From NCBI RefSeq assembly GCF_014529935.1, contig NZ_JACVFC010000004.1, positions 186,001 through 250,000 on the forward strand: a stretch of DNA of 64,000 nt, given 5' to 3'. This DNA is from Chitinophaga qingshengii. Lineage in GTDB: Bacteria > Bacteroidota > Bacteroidia > Chitinophagales > Chitinophagaceae. The translations under genes were made by a program, and so were the position numbers. Positions 23,826 through 32,268 of the stretch are shown here, piece by piece. Below the pieces are notes generated by a model. It did no database searches and was not told where the DNA came from. It saw only the letters and a list, made by a program, of their open reading frames with translations. Within the stretch, counting starts at the first letter, position 1. The number at the start of each line of letters is the position of its first letter.

Positions 23826-24578
23826 TCATCTGGCCAGGTATGCCCCGTCTACCGGGTAATAACCGCCGGTTACGAAGGAAGAGAGCGGAGCGCTTAGCCA
23901 TAATACGAGCTCTGCTACCTCCTCCGGCTTGCCCAACCGGCCTATGGGATGTAAACCTACTAATGCCTGCATCTCCTGCTGGCTCAGATGTTTGGTTAAT
24001 AAAGGTGTTTCAATGAATCCGGGGCCTACGGCATTTACACGGATACCTTTGGCTGAATATTCCATGGCGGCTGTCTGGGTAAGGCCTACTACCGCGTGTT
24101 TGGCGGCTACATAGGCGCAGGAACCGGCAAAGCCTACCGTACCGAGGATAGAAGCCATGTTGACGATCACGCCGCCACCGGCTTTCTCCATGACGGGCAG
24201 CTGGTAACGCATACCGTAAAACACACCGTTGAGATTAATACCAATTACTTTTTCCCATTCCGTGAGTTTGTAAGCGCCGGTAGGGGCGGCTTCACCGCCA
24301 ATGCCTGCATTGTTGCAGGCAATGTCCAGTTTGCCAAACTCTTTGATGGTGGCAGCTACCAGTTGTTCGTTGTCCGAAGCCTTGCTTACATCAGTCTTCA
24401 CAAAAGCCGCTTTGCCGCCGGCCCGTTTTATCTCTTCCACGACTGCCAGTCCGCCTTTTTCGTCAATATCACTGACTATCACGCTGGCGCCGTTACGGGC
24501 GTATAGTTCCGCCACACTGCGACCAATACCGGAGCTACCTCCGGTAACCAGTGCCACCTTGTCTTTTAGAAGTTCCAT
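23826..24578 (-). CDS. SDR family oxidoreductase
   Basis: A 250-residue classical short-chain dehydrogenase with all motifs: nucleotide binding TGGSSGIG near the N-terminus, Asp for cofactor preference after beta-2 (IVSDIDEKG, suggesting NAD(H)), NNAG, catalytic Ser in NMASILGT, YVAAKHA with Tyr and Lys, and the late segment GPGFIETPLL. The product looks like general glucose/3-oxoacyl-type SDRs; substrate not predictable. I use ATG 24578 (MELLKDKVAL); ATG 24596 is also possible. Confidence 0.93.
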   Translation of the reverse strand: MELLKDKVALVTGGSSGIGRSVAELYARNGASVIVSDIDEKGGLAVVEEIKRAGGKAAFVKTDVSKASDNEQLVAATIKEFGKLDIACNNAGIGGEAAPTGAYKLTEWEKVIGINLNGVFYGMRYQLPVMEKAGGGVIVNMASILGTVGFAGSCAYVAAKHAVVGLTQTAAMEYSAKGIRVNAVGPGFIETPLLTKHLSQQEMQALVGLHPIGRLGKPEEVAELVLWLSAPLSSFVTGGYYPVDGAYLAR

Positions 24579-24637
24579 AACACCGTTTTCGGTCATTAAC
24601 AATGCAGGCGGGTTAAATGTTCCTTGTATTTTTTTGT

Positions 24638-24645
24638 TATTTTTG
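24638..24645 (+). promoter_or_regulatory. Candidate -7 box for the DUF4290-murA-gmk group
   Basis: TATTTTTG matches TAnnTTTG about 70 bases before the DUF4290 start. The -33 position is weak (AATG-like). Confidence 0.3.
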
Positions 24646-24716
24646 CAGGGATGTTGTCACTTTACTATCTTCACTTTAAGATGTTCCTACATCAATAATA
24701 CTTTTAAATACATATA

Positions 24717-25418
24717 ATGGAATATAATACCACGCGTAATTACCTGATAATGAAGGAATATGGCAGGAATATCCAGAAAATGGTGGAATTCCTGGTAACC
24801 ATAGAAGACGATGAGGATCGCCAGCGCAATGCAATGGCCGTGATAGAATTAATGGGTACGCTTAATCCGCATCTGAGAAATGTGGAAGACTTCAGGCATA
24901 AATTATGGGACCATCTGTTCAATATATCCGGCTTTAACCTGAATGTGGAATCACCATATCCGGTACCAACGCAGGAAGCGTTGAGGGCAAAACCGGACCG
25001 TTTGCCTTATCCCAAAAAATATCCGCGTAACCGTCACTTTGGTAAAAACCTGGAGATGGTGATCGATAAAGCCCTGCACGAGGAGAATCAGGAGAAAAAA
25101 GAAGGGTTTACCCAAACCGTAGGCAATTATATGAAACTGGCCTACTCCAACTGGCATAAAGAAAGTGTGCACGACGACGCCATCAAGGCCGAGTTGCTGT
25201 CTATCACCAATGGAGCACTGGATTACCAGACGGGCAATACCAGCGCTGCTTCCCAACCGGTATCCTTTAGCCCTGGCGGCAATACCGGCGGCGGAGATCA
25301 TTTCCGTTCCAACAAACGTAATAAGAACTTCCAGCAGAACAAACAGTTCAAAAACAACAACGGAGGTAAAAACAATAACAAGCACAATAACAAATACAAC
25401 AAAAACAGGAACAAGTGA
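24717..25418 (+). CDS. DUF4290 family protein
   Basis: A 233-residue Bacteroidota protein of unknown role. The N-terminal 170 residues form the conserved DUF4290 helical domain (YNTTRNYLIMKEYGRNIQKMV, ELMGTLNPHLRNVEDFRHKLWDH in pieces). The remaining tail is low complexity, rich in Asn, Lys and Gln, and strongly basic, typical of a disordered nucleic-acid-binding end. Its stop overlaps the murA GTG start by four bases (GTGA), so the pair is translationally coupled. This DUF4290-murA pairing is, to my knowledge, common in the phylum, hinting at a link to cell-wall precursor synthesis. Confidence 0.85.
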   Translation: MEYNTTRNYLIMKEYGRNIQKMVEFLVTIEDDEDRQRNAMAVIELMGTLNPHLRNVEDFRHKLWDHLFNISGFNLNVESPYPVPTQEALRAKPDRLPYPKKYPRNRHFGKNLEMVIDKALHEENQEKKEGFTQTVGNYMKLAYSNWHKESVHDDAIKAELLSITNGALDYQTGNTSAASQPVSFSPGGNTGGGDHFRSNKRNKNFQQNKQFKNNNGGKNNNKHNNKYNKNRNK

Positions 25419-26725
25419 GCAGTGCTTTCGAAGTAAGAGGTGGCAACCGTCTGAAAGGGGAAATTATACCCCAGGGTGCCAAAAACGAAGCTTTACAAAT
25501 CATCAGTGCCGTGATGCTGACTCCCGAGAAGGTCACCATTCACAACATTCCCGATATAGTAGATGTCAACCTGTTGATAGAGTTACTGGGAGATGCCGGT
25601 GTAAAAATAAACCGCATTACCCGCGACAAGTGCGAGTTTCAGGCAGATGATATTGATCAGGCCTACCTGCAGAGCGCCGATTTTAAGAAGAAATCCGGCC
25701 GGCTCCGTGGTTCTGTGATGATCGCCGGTCCGCTGCTGGCAAGGTTCGGTAAAGCGCTGATCCCTAAACCGGGAGGCGACAAAATTGGTCGCCGCCGCCT
25801 GGATACGCACATTATCGGCTTTGAAAAGCTGGGTGCCCGTTTTAACTACGAATCTGACGATAACTATTTCCGCCTTGAAGCCCCCGGTGGGCTGAAAGGC
25901 ACCTATATGCTGCTGGATGAGCCCAGTGTGACCGGTACCGCCAACATCGTGATGGCTGCCGTACTGGCACAGGGCACTACCACGATCTACAATGCTGCCT
26001 GCGAGCCTTATCTGCAGCAGCTTTGCAAAATGCTCAACAGCATGGGTGCCCGTATCAGCGGTGTAGGTTCCAACCTGCTCACCATTGAAGGGGTTACCAG
26101 CCTGGGTGGTTGTCAGCATACCATGCTGCCGGACATGATCGAGATCGGGTCCTTTATTGGCCTGGCTGCCATGACACAGAGTGAGCTGACCATCAAAAAT
26201 GCCGGCGTGGAAAGCCTGGGTATCATCCCCGACAAGTTCCGCTCCCTCGGTATTCAGCTGGAAATAAGAGGCAACGATATTTATATTCCTTCCCAGGAAT
26301 CGTATGAAATACAAACATTCCTGGATGGTTCTATATTGACCATTTCGGACCATCCCTGGCCCGGTTTTACGCCCGACCTGCTCAGTATTGTGCTGGTAGT
26401 GGCTACACAGGCCAAAGGCAGTGTGATGATCCACCAGAAAATGTTTGAGAGCCGTTTGTTCTTTGTGGATAAGCTCATTGACATGGGTGCGCAGATTGTG
26501 TTGTGTGATCCGCACCGTGCCGTTGTAATAGGCCTGGGCCGCCAGCATCCGCTGCGTGGTATCACCATGTCTTCCCCGGATATCCGTGCGGGTGTGTCGT
26601 TGCTGATTGCTGCCCTCAGCGCAGAAGGCAAAAGCACCATCCAGAACATCGACCAGATTGACCGCGGCTACCAGTATATCGACGAACGGTTGAGGAACCT
26701 GGGCGCCGACATCAAACGCGTATAG
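25415..26725 (+). CDS. murA: UDP-GlcNAc 1-carboxyvinyltransferase MurA, Cys-to-Asp variant
   Basis: A 436-residue MurA, which transfers enolpyruvate from PEP to UDP-GlcNAc in the first committed step of peptidoglycan synthesis. The fold is evident from GAKNEALQIISAVML with the Lys-Asn pair near the N-terminus, the RGSVMIAGPLLARFG block and the C-terminal DIRAGVSLLIAAL. The mobile catalytic loop, PGGCxIG in E. coli, reads PGGDKIG, with Asp122 at the position of Cys115. Enzymes with Asp there (Mycobacterium, Chlamydia, Borrelia) are active but are not alkylated by fosfomycin. Start GTG 25415 overlaps the DUF4290 stop. Confidence 0.95.
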   Translation: MSSAFEVRGGNRLKGEIIPQGAKNEALQIISAVMLTPEKVTIHNIPDIVDVNLLIELLGDAGVKINRITRDKCEFQADDIDQAYLQSADFKKKSGRLRGSVMIAGPLLARFGKALIPKPGGDKIGRRRLDTHIIGFEKLGARFNYESDDNYFRLEAPGGLKGTYMLLDEPSVTGTANIVMAAVLAQGTTTIYNAACEPYLQQLCKMLNSMGARISGVGSNLLTIEGVTSLGGCQHTMLPDMIEIGSFIGLAAMTQSELTIKNAGVESLGIIPDKFRSLGIQLEIRGNDIYIPSQESYEIQTFLDGSILTISDHPWPGFTPDLLSIVLVVATQAKGSVMIHQKMFESRLFFVDKLIDMGAQIVLCDPHRAVVIGLGRQHPLRGITMSSPDIRAGVSLLIAALSAEGKSTIQNIDQIDRGYQYIDERLRNLGADIKRV

Positions 26726-26834
26726 ACAAAACGGTTTATATTACCTCAAAGCCCAAATTCCAGGCACCCTTTTGCCGGATTTTGGGTTTTGCATTTGAAT
26801 GCAAACCGCCAATTTTCGTTTTTTGAATAACATA

Positions 26835-27404
26835 ATGGAAAAAAAGATCATCATTATTACCGCCCCCTCCGGAGCGGGTAAAACCACTATCGTAAAGAAA
26901 TTGCTGGCCAGCATGCCTGTACTGGCCTTCTCCATATCTGCCGCCACCCGCACTGCCCGCGAAGGTGAGGTGAATGGAAAAGATTATTATTTCATGACCA
27001 CCGAGGAGTTCCACACCAAAATCGAAGAAAATGCTTTCGCGGAATATGAAATGGTGTATGCCGGTAAATACTATGGCACCCTGAAAAGTGAACTGGAACG
27101 TATCTGGAACAATACACAGATTCCCATGGTAGACATCGATGTAAAAGGCGCCCTCTCTATTAAAGACCATTACCACGATAAAGCCCTGACGATCTTTATT
27201 CAACCACCTTCCATTGATGCGCTGCGCACCCGTCTCAGTAGCCGGGGCACAGAAACACAGGCATCGCTGGATGAACGCCTCGCTAAGGCGCAGTATGAAC
27301 TTTCCTTTGCGCATGAGTTTGATAAGATTGTTGTCAACGACGAACTGGAACGGGCATACGAAGAAGTAAAAAACCTGGTACAGGATTTTTTAAATATAAA
27401 ATAG
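26835..27404 (+). CDS. gmk: Guanylate kinase
   Basis: A 189-residue kinase converting GMP and ATP to GDP and ADP. The P-loop APSGAGKTT (residues 9-17), the GMP-binding SAATRTAREGEVNGKDYYF and the VDIDVKGA segment are all present, and length is normal. I use ATG 26835 (MEKKIIIITAPSG); an earlier start would add residues not seen in the family. It follows murA by 109 bases on the same strand. Confidence 0.96.
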   Translation: MEKKIIIITAPSGAGKTTIVKKLLASMPVLAFSISAATRTAREGEVNGKDYYFMTTEEFHTKIEENAFAEYEMVYAGKYYGTLKSELERIWNNTQIPMVDIDVKGALSIKDHYHDKALTIFIQPPSIDALRTRLSSRGTETQASLDERLAKAQYELSFAHEFDKIVVNDELERAYEEVKNLVQDFLNIK

Positions 27405-27433
27405 CAGGGTGATCGTTGGTGTACCTAATTCAT

Positions 27434-27441
27434 TATTTTTG
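27434..27441 (+). promoter_or_regulatory. -7-like box five bases before the CNNM/CorC start
   Basis: TATTTTTG matches TAnnTTTG and ends five bases before ATG 27447, so a transcript from it would begin at or next to the start codon (leaderless). No clear -33 element at the right distance. Confidence 0.3.
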
Positions 27442-27446
27442 TTAAG

Positions 27447-28712
27447 ATGGACGGATACACAATCATAATTCTCGTTTCTCTCTTACTGCTGGCAGGCTTT
27501 TTTGCAGGCATTGAAGCTGCTTTTGCCAATGTGAATAAACTGAGCATTGAGCTGAAAAGAAAGCAGGGAAGAGCTACCGGTAAAATATTGGCCGGGTTTA
27601 CCGAACACCCCAGCCGTTTTCTGGCTACCAGCCTGGTAGGGCTGACGATTACCGTGGTAATCTACAGCATCCTGCTGGCGGGCTTTTTCCAGCCTGTATG
27701 GGAAGCCAGTACCGCCACACCGGACAATGTGCCTATGCCCCTGGTGATTTTCCTGGAAATTCTGTTGGCATCCCTGGCGATGCTGTTTCTGGGCTTTTTC
27801 ATCCCGCGGGCTATTTTCCGCTCCCGTCCGGAAGCATTGCTGAGCTTTTTTGCATTGCCTATTTCTATCGTGGCTAAACCACTGTATGTAATTGGTAACG
27901 TGCTGGTGTCTATTTCCGAATGGATGCTGAAATACCTTTTCAACGTTCGTATCCTGGAAAGCCGTGAATCCTTTACCCGGGTAGATGTAGAGCATTTTAT
28001 CCGGCAATCGCAACAACATGTAGGCGAAAACCAGGAACTGAATACCGAACTGTTTGAAAACGCCCTGTCACTGGCACACGTAAAAATTCGCGGTTGCCTG
28101 ATACCGCGTAAGGAAATAGAAGCGCTCGATATCAAAAGCCCGATTATCGATGCCCGGAAAAAATTTATGGAAACCAAGTTGTCCAAGATCATTATCTATG
28201 ATGCTACCATCGATAATATTCTCGGATATATCCATCAGCTGGATATGTTCAAAAATCCACAGAACATTGAAAGCATCATTCACCCGATACTCGCTGTACC
28301 GGAGACAATGAGCGCCATTGATCTGCTGAGCAAGTTTAACAAGGAACGTAAAAGTATTGCCTGGGTGGTGGATGAGTTTGGCGGTACTGCCGGTATTGTC
28401 ACTATCGAAGATGTACTGGAAGAAATTTTCGGAGAGATCAAAGACGAACATGATGAAGAAGAGTTCGTAGAAAAACAGATCGCTGAAAAAGAGTACATTT
28501 TTTCAGGCAGATTGGAGCTAGATTACTTAAATGAAAAATATAGTCTCGATTTTCCGGAAGATGAAAGTGAAACATTATCCGGTTATATCATCAACCATCA
28601 TGAAACCATTCCAAAGATCAAGGAACGGATCATTATCGGGGACTATGAGTTTGATATACTGAATGTTACAGATACACGTATCGAGATGGTGAAGATGAAA
28701 ATACTGGGATAA
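27447..28712 (+). CDS. CNNM/CBS/CorC family membrane protein (hemolysin-C type)
   Basis: A 421-residue protein: an N-terminal CNNM (DUF21) domain with four hydrophobic stretches (about 3-25, 58-80, 92-115, 125-150), a pair of CBS domains (about 200-325; GCLIPRKEIEALD and SIAWVVDEFGGTAGIVTIEDVLEEIFGEI) and a C-terminal CorC_HlyC domain (SGRLELDYLNEKY to the end). Relatives are linked to Mg2+/Co2+ export or, in gliding Bacteroidota, to the GldE protein; the sequence alone does not let me separate the two. Despite the name, haemolysis is not implied. Confidence 0.92.
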   Translation: MDGYTIIILVSLLLLAGFFAGIEAAFANVNKLSIELKRKQGRATGKILAGFTEHPSRFLATSLVGLTITVVIYSILLAGFFQPVWEASTATPDNVPMPLVIFLEILLASLAMLFLGFFIPRAIFRSRPEALLSFFALPISIVAKPLYVIGNVLVSISEWMLKYLFNVRILESRESFTRVDVEHFIRQSQQHVGENQELNTELFENALSLAHVKIRGCLIPRKEIEALDIKSPIIDARKKFMETKLSKIIIYDATIDNILGYIHQLDMFKNPQNIESIIHPILAVPETMSAIDLLSKFNKERKSIAWVVDEFGGTAGIVTIEDVLEEIFGEIKDEHDEEEFVEKQIAEKEYIFSGRLELDYLNEKYSLDFPEDESETLSGYIINHHETIPKIKERIIIGDYEFDILNVTDTRIEMVKMKILG

Positions 28713-28917
28713 AAAACCGTTTTTTCACCATTGGTATACGATGTTTATATGATATAATTTTTTTTGTAATGTCTGTATTAACGGTATAATAACAATTTTG
28801 CTAAAACGTTTTCAAAAAAAGTAGTAGGAATTTAACACGGATTGTATACATTTGCTATAGATGATGTAACACAATGATTTGATTTTTGTTAAAAGGTTGT
28901 AAAAAAAGTGTTCCAAC

Positions 28918-28948
28918 ATTGATAATAAAATAATTCTTGTTATTTTTG
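28918..28948 (+). promoter_or_regulatory. Promoter of the small-RNA candidate
   Basis: ATTG at 28918-28921, exactly 19 bases, then TATTTTTG at 28941-28948: one mismatch to the Bacteroidota consensus. Confidence 0.5.
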
Positions 28949-28954
28949 TATTAC

Positions 28955-29118
28955 AAAATAAAAGCGACCAGTGATTCTTACTTATTCTGAACGCTTGCCA
29001 TCAATTAGGTAAGTAGCTGAACTGGAAGCAAAAGACATTCTCGAATTCAACTTTTTTGGGGTTAACAAACAATGGATGAAAGGCCGGCTCTTGATTCTTC
29101 TCGGGCTGGCTCTTTTTT
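28955..29118 (+). ncRNA. Candidate structured small RNA
   Basis: A stretch of about 165 bases between promoter boxes and a terminator, with no protein-like frame. Nested pairings are visible: CCAGT (28968-28972) with ACTGG (29021-29025), and inside it CTTAC (28977-28981) with GTAAG (29009-29013), separated by asymmetric internal loops. Such a long hairpin with a bulged middle resembles 6S-type RNAs in outline only; I do not recognise the family. Confidence 0.42.
29083..29118 (+). terminator. Terminator of the small-RNA candidate
   Basis: GCCGGCTC (29083-29090) pairs with GGGCTGGC (29103-29110) with two G-T pairs and a 12-base loop, followed by T7. It lies nearly 400 bases after the CorC gene, too far to be simply that gene's terminator. 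Confidence 0.7.
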
Positions 29119-29289
29119 TGTCCCTACCTCATCTCTCTCTATCTTGCTTTACTTCATCCCGTTATATCTCCGTTTGTCTTAAAAGACTATTAAAACGACA
29201 GACTTTATCTCCGCTGCGCTGTAAATTCTAGTCTCCATCCGCTATATTTGTGATCCTAGAAGAAACATTCAACTTCGATCGAGCGTAAC

Positions 29290-30153
29290 ATGTTAAAGAA
29301 ATTTTTTTCCAATAATGAGGACAAGGCAGAGATGTCTTTTTTTGACCACCTCGAAGACCTCCGCTGGCACCTCGTAAGATCTGCATTGGCTTTAGTGGCG
29401 TTTAGTATTTTCGGCTTTGTATACACCCAGGAAATCCTGGATAACGTGATATTCGGACCTACCAATGCAAATTTCCCCTCCTATATCGCCTTGTGTAAGC
29501 TGGGCCATCTGGTGGGCCTGGGCGACAGTCTTTGTATTACCCCGGTGAAGGTGACCTTCCTCAACTACAAGATGGTAGGCCAGATCATGCTCCAATTTAA
29601 GCTGGCTTTTATCATTGGCTTTATTTGCGCCTTCCCTTATATTTTCTGGGAGTTCTGGCGTTTTGTAAAACCTGCGCTCAAGGAGAAAGAGCTGAAAGGA
29701 GCCAGGGGCGCTATTTTCTGGGTATCTTTCCAGTTTTTCCTGGGCATCTGTTTTGCCTACTTCCTGATGGCGCCTTTCACCATCAACTTCCTGGCTTCCT
29801 ATACCGTTACGGAGAAAGCAGTCAACCAGTTTTTTATCGATGATTATTTTGACCTGATGACCCAGATCGTATTGGGTATGGGGTTATTGTTTGAATTACC
29901 GATACTGGTGTTTTTCCTGACTAAGCTGGGTATCCTCACACCTGACTTCCTGCGTTCCTACAGAAGGCATGCTATCGTGGTAATCCTGATCCTGGCGGCT
30001 ATTATCACGCCTCCCGACCTGGTAGACCAGCTGATTGTATTCACGCCGTTATACTGTCTTTACGAAATCAGTATCTTTATATCGAAAAAAGCCCTCCGTG
30101 ACAGAGAAGCGGTAGAGCGTAAAGAAAAAAATGAAGTACAGGAATGGTCTTAA
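29290..30153 (+). CDS. tatC: Sec-independent translocase subunit TatC
   Basis: A 287-residue polytopic inner-membrane protein that recognises twin-arginine signal peptides. The cytoplasmic N-terminus has the conserved FFDHLEDLRWHLVRS, and later the segments FPYIFWEFWRFVKPALKEKE (with the essential Phe/Glu region) and ITPPDLVDQL match TatC. Six membrane helices can be counted. An extracytoplasmic insertion between helices 1 and 2 (about 50-85, NFPSYIALCKLGH) is longer than in E. coli, as in other Bacteroidota. No tatA/B gene is adjacent. Confidence 0.96.
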   Translation: MLKKFFSNNEDKAEMSFFDHLEDLRWHLVRSALALVAFSIFGFVYTQEILDNVIFGPTNANFPSYIALCKLGHLVGLGDSLCITPVKVTFLNYKMVGQIMLQFKLAFIIGFICAFPYIFWEFWRFVKPALKEKELKGARGAIFWVSFQFFLGICFAYFLMAPFTINFLASYTVTEKAVNQFFIDDYFDLMTQIVLGMGLLFELPILVFFLTKLGILTPDFLRSYRRHAIVVILILAAIITPPDLVDQLIVFTPLYCLYEISIFISKKALRDREAVERKEKNEVQEWS

Positions 30154-30189
30154 TACAGTGGATACCTATTAACCGTAAACAGTAACGCT

Positions 30190-30651
30190 ATGCAACAACA
30201 TACTACCTTTGACACTACTTTACCTGTAGCTATCGGGTCCGATCACGCCGGATTTGAATACAAGGAAGAAGTTATTTCCTACCTGGAAGCAAAAGGGTTG
30301 ACCATAAAAGATTTTGGTACACATTCCAAAGATTCGGTAGACTACCCGGATTACGCACATCCGGTATCTACAGCGGTGGAAAGAGGTCAGGCTGCTTTTG
30401 GTATCCTGATCTGTGGCAGCGCTAACGGCGTAGCCATTACGGCCAACAAACACCAGGGCATCCGCGCCGCTATCTGCTGGGGTGAAGAGCTGTCCAGACT
30501 GGCCCGCTCTCATAACAATGCCAACGTATTGTGTATCCCTGCCCGTTTCGTAGATGTTGCAGTAGCTAATCAAATGGTGGATATCTTCATTGATACGCCG
30601 TTTGAAGGTGGCCGCCACCAGAACCGTGTCAGCAAAATGGCCTGCCTGTAA
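30190..30651 (+). CDS. rpiB: Ribose-5-phosphate isomerase B
   Basis: A 153-residue isomerase interconverting ribulose-5-phosphate and ribose-5-phosphate. It has the N-terminal GSDHAGFEYKE, HSKDSVDYPDYAHPV, the catalytic Cys region GILICGSANGVAITANK and LSRLARSHNNANVLCIPARF, all typical of RpiB. Length is normal. Lies 36 bases after tatC and ends in a terminator at 30713. Confidence 0.95.
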   Translation: MQQHTTFDTTLPVAIGSDHAGFEYKEEVISYLEAKGLTIKDFGTHSKDSVDYPDYAHPVSTAVERGQAAFGILICGSANGVAITANKHQGIRAAICWGEELSRLARSHNNANVLCIPARFVDVAVANQMVDIFIDTPFEGGRHQNRVSKMACL

Positions 30652-30712
30652 TGGTTTTTGACCACTCCCCACAAAGGATGGCCGATACCTGCGTATATTA
30701 TTTGTAACTTAA

Positions 30713-30743
30713 AGAGCCGGATGTAAGTCCGGCTCTTTTTTTA
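30713..30743 (+). terminator. Rho-independent terminator after rpiB
   Basis: AGAGCCGGA (30713-30721) pairs perfectly with TCCGGCTCT (30728-30736), 6-base loop, followed by a run of T. Confidence 0.9.
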
Positions 30744-30777
30744 TAGGCCGGTACCCGGCTTCACCAAAACGTAGTTC

Positions 30778-32265
30778 ATGAGATTGCTTGTTACAGCAGT
30801 ATGTTTCTTTTCGCTGACCACCGCATGTGCACAAGGGAAACTATCACCTATTGCCAACAAAGCCGCCGCCCAGCGGTATGGCGCCACTATTACACCCGCC
30901 TCCGCCAAAGCACAGCTGGCCGTTGTTGCCGGAGCAGAGATGGAAGGACGGGAAACCGGTACCCGTGGCCAGGAACGGGCTGCCGCTTATATCTTATCAC
31001 AGTTTAAGGCAGCAGGACTGCAACCCGGCGCCAATGGTACCTGGGAACAACATTATCCCCTGTACCGCGATAGCCTGGAAACAGGCACCCTCACCACCGG
31101 AGACCGTACTTTTCATTTTGGTACCGATTTCTACGCCAATGTAATGGAAACACCGGATGCTGCTATCGAAGCAGACGTTGTGTATGCCGGCTACGGCATC
31201 GTTACACCGGACCGTAATGATTACAAAGGTCTCGATATAAAAGGTAAAATCGTGATGGTGCGGGAAGGCGTGCCTGCCGGCGTAGCCCGTGAAAAGGCCA
31301 ATCCCGCTGAAAAAGCCGCGATTGCCGCTTTCCGCGGCGCCAGCGCTTTACTGGTCGTAAGTAAAAGTGCTAACCGGTTCCGGTTGCTGGACCAGGAGTA
31401 TCTCCGTAAAACAGACATCTATAAAAACCGTGATACCAGTAACAGGCCCGGTGTATATTATATCACACCGGCAACAGCCGCAGCTATCATGAATCGTGAC
31501 AGTGCGCAGGCAGAAAAGGGTTTACTGCCGGTACAATCTGCTCAACCGCTGCAAATCCGTTTTAAGAAAAAGGACCTGACACTGCGGCCATCCAATGTAT
31601 TGGGCTATCTGGAAGGAACAGACAAAAAAGATGAGATTGTATTTATTACCGCACATTACGACCACCTCGGTATTGTAGACGGTAAAATCCATTATGGCGC
31701 AGATGATGACGGATCGGGCACTACCGCCGTGATCGAAATGGCGAAAGCTTTTGGTAAGGCTGCCCGCGAAGGCTACCGGCCACGCAGAAGCATTGTATTC
31801 ATGACAGTTTCCGGCGAAGAAAAAGGGTTGCTGGGTTCGGACTATTATACTTCCAATCCTATTTATCCGCTGGCAAAAACTGTGGTGGACCTGAATATTG
31901 ACATGATTGGCCGTATTGATCCGGAGCATGAACAGGATACCAATTATATCTACCTCATCGGCGATGATAAGATCAGTAAGGTATTGAGACCTTTAAGTGA
32001 GAACGTCAACAATACTTTCACCCGGTTTCAGCTGGATTATAAATTCAATGATCCCAATGATCCGCATCAGTTCTACTACCGTTCAGACCACTACAACTTT
32101 GCCCGTCATGGTATTCCGGTGATCTTTTATTTCAACGGTACCCATGCCGATTATCACCAGCCTACGGATACCGTGGAAAAAATTAATTACGATCTGCTGG
32201 CGAGAAGAGCACAGCTGGTGTTTTATACCGCATGGCAGATAGCGATGACCGATACAAAATTGTAA
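30778..32265 (+). CDS. Secreted M28 family metallopeptidase with PA domain
   Basis: A 495-residue exported aminopeptidase-like enzyme. The N-terminus MRLLVTAVCFFSLTTACAQG is a signal peptide; Cys17 is in a loose lipobox, so it may be a lipoprotein or be cleaved after CAQ. A protease-associated (PA) insertion spans about 120-270. The di-zinc M28 core follows: TAHYDHLG (His, Asp), GADDDGSGT (bridging Asp), SGEEKGLLGS (catalytic and ligand Glu), NIDMIG and HADYHQPTDT (last His). All ligands are present, so it should be active in the periplasm or on the cell surface. Confidence 0.93.
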   Translation: MRLLVTAVCFFSLTTACAQGKLSPIANKAAAQRYGATITPASAKAQLAVVAGAEMEGRETGTRGQERAAAYILSQFKAAGLQPGANGTWEQHYPLYRDSLETGTLTTGDRTFHFGTDFYANVMETPDAAIEADVVYAGYGIVTPDRNDYKGLDIKGKIVMVREGVPAGVAREKANPAEKAAIAAFRGASALLVVSKSANRFRLLDQEYLRKTDIYKNRDTSNRPGVYYITPATAAAIMNRDSAQAEKGLLPVQSAQPLQIRFKKKDLTLRPSNVLGYLEGTDKKDEIVFITAHYDHLGIVDGKIHYGADDDGSGTTAVIEMAKAFGKAAREGYRPRRSIVFMTVSGEEKGLLGSDYYTSNPIYPLAKTVVDLNIDMIGRIDPEHEQDTNYIYLIGDDKISKVLRPLSENVNNTFTRFQLDYKFNDPNDPHQFYYRSDHYNFARHGIPVIFYFNGTHADYHQPTDTVEKINYDLLARRAQLVFYTAWQIAMTDTKL

Positions 32266-32268
32266 CTG

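Larger units (their letters stand above)
28713..29289. other. Intergenic region upstream of tatC
   Basis: 577 AT-rich bases. 28713-28917 show no gene. 28918-29118 hold a promoter-like pair, a structured RNA candidate and its terminator. 29119-29289 contain a TATATTTG box at 29243-29250 that could be the -7 element for tatC. Confidence 0.55.

Noticed and set aside
25583..26548. A 321-codon minus-strand frame opposite murA
   Set aside because: Antisense to murA with no recognisable domain.
29072..29180. Short frame MDERPALDSS... inside the small-RNA candidate
   Set aside because: It runs through a terminator hairpin and T7 and into T-rich sequence, ending after 36 codons; no family resemblance.
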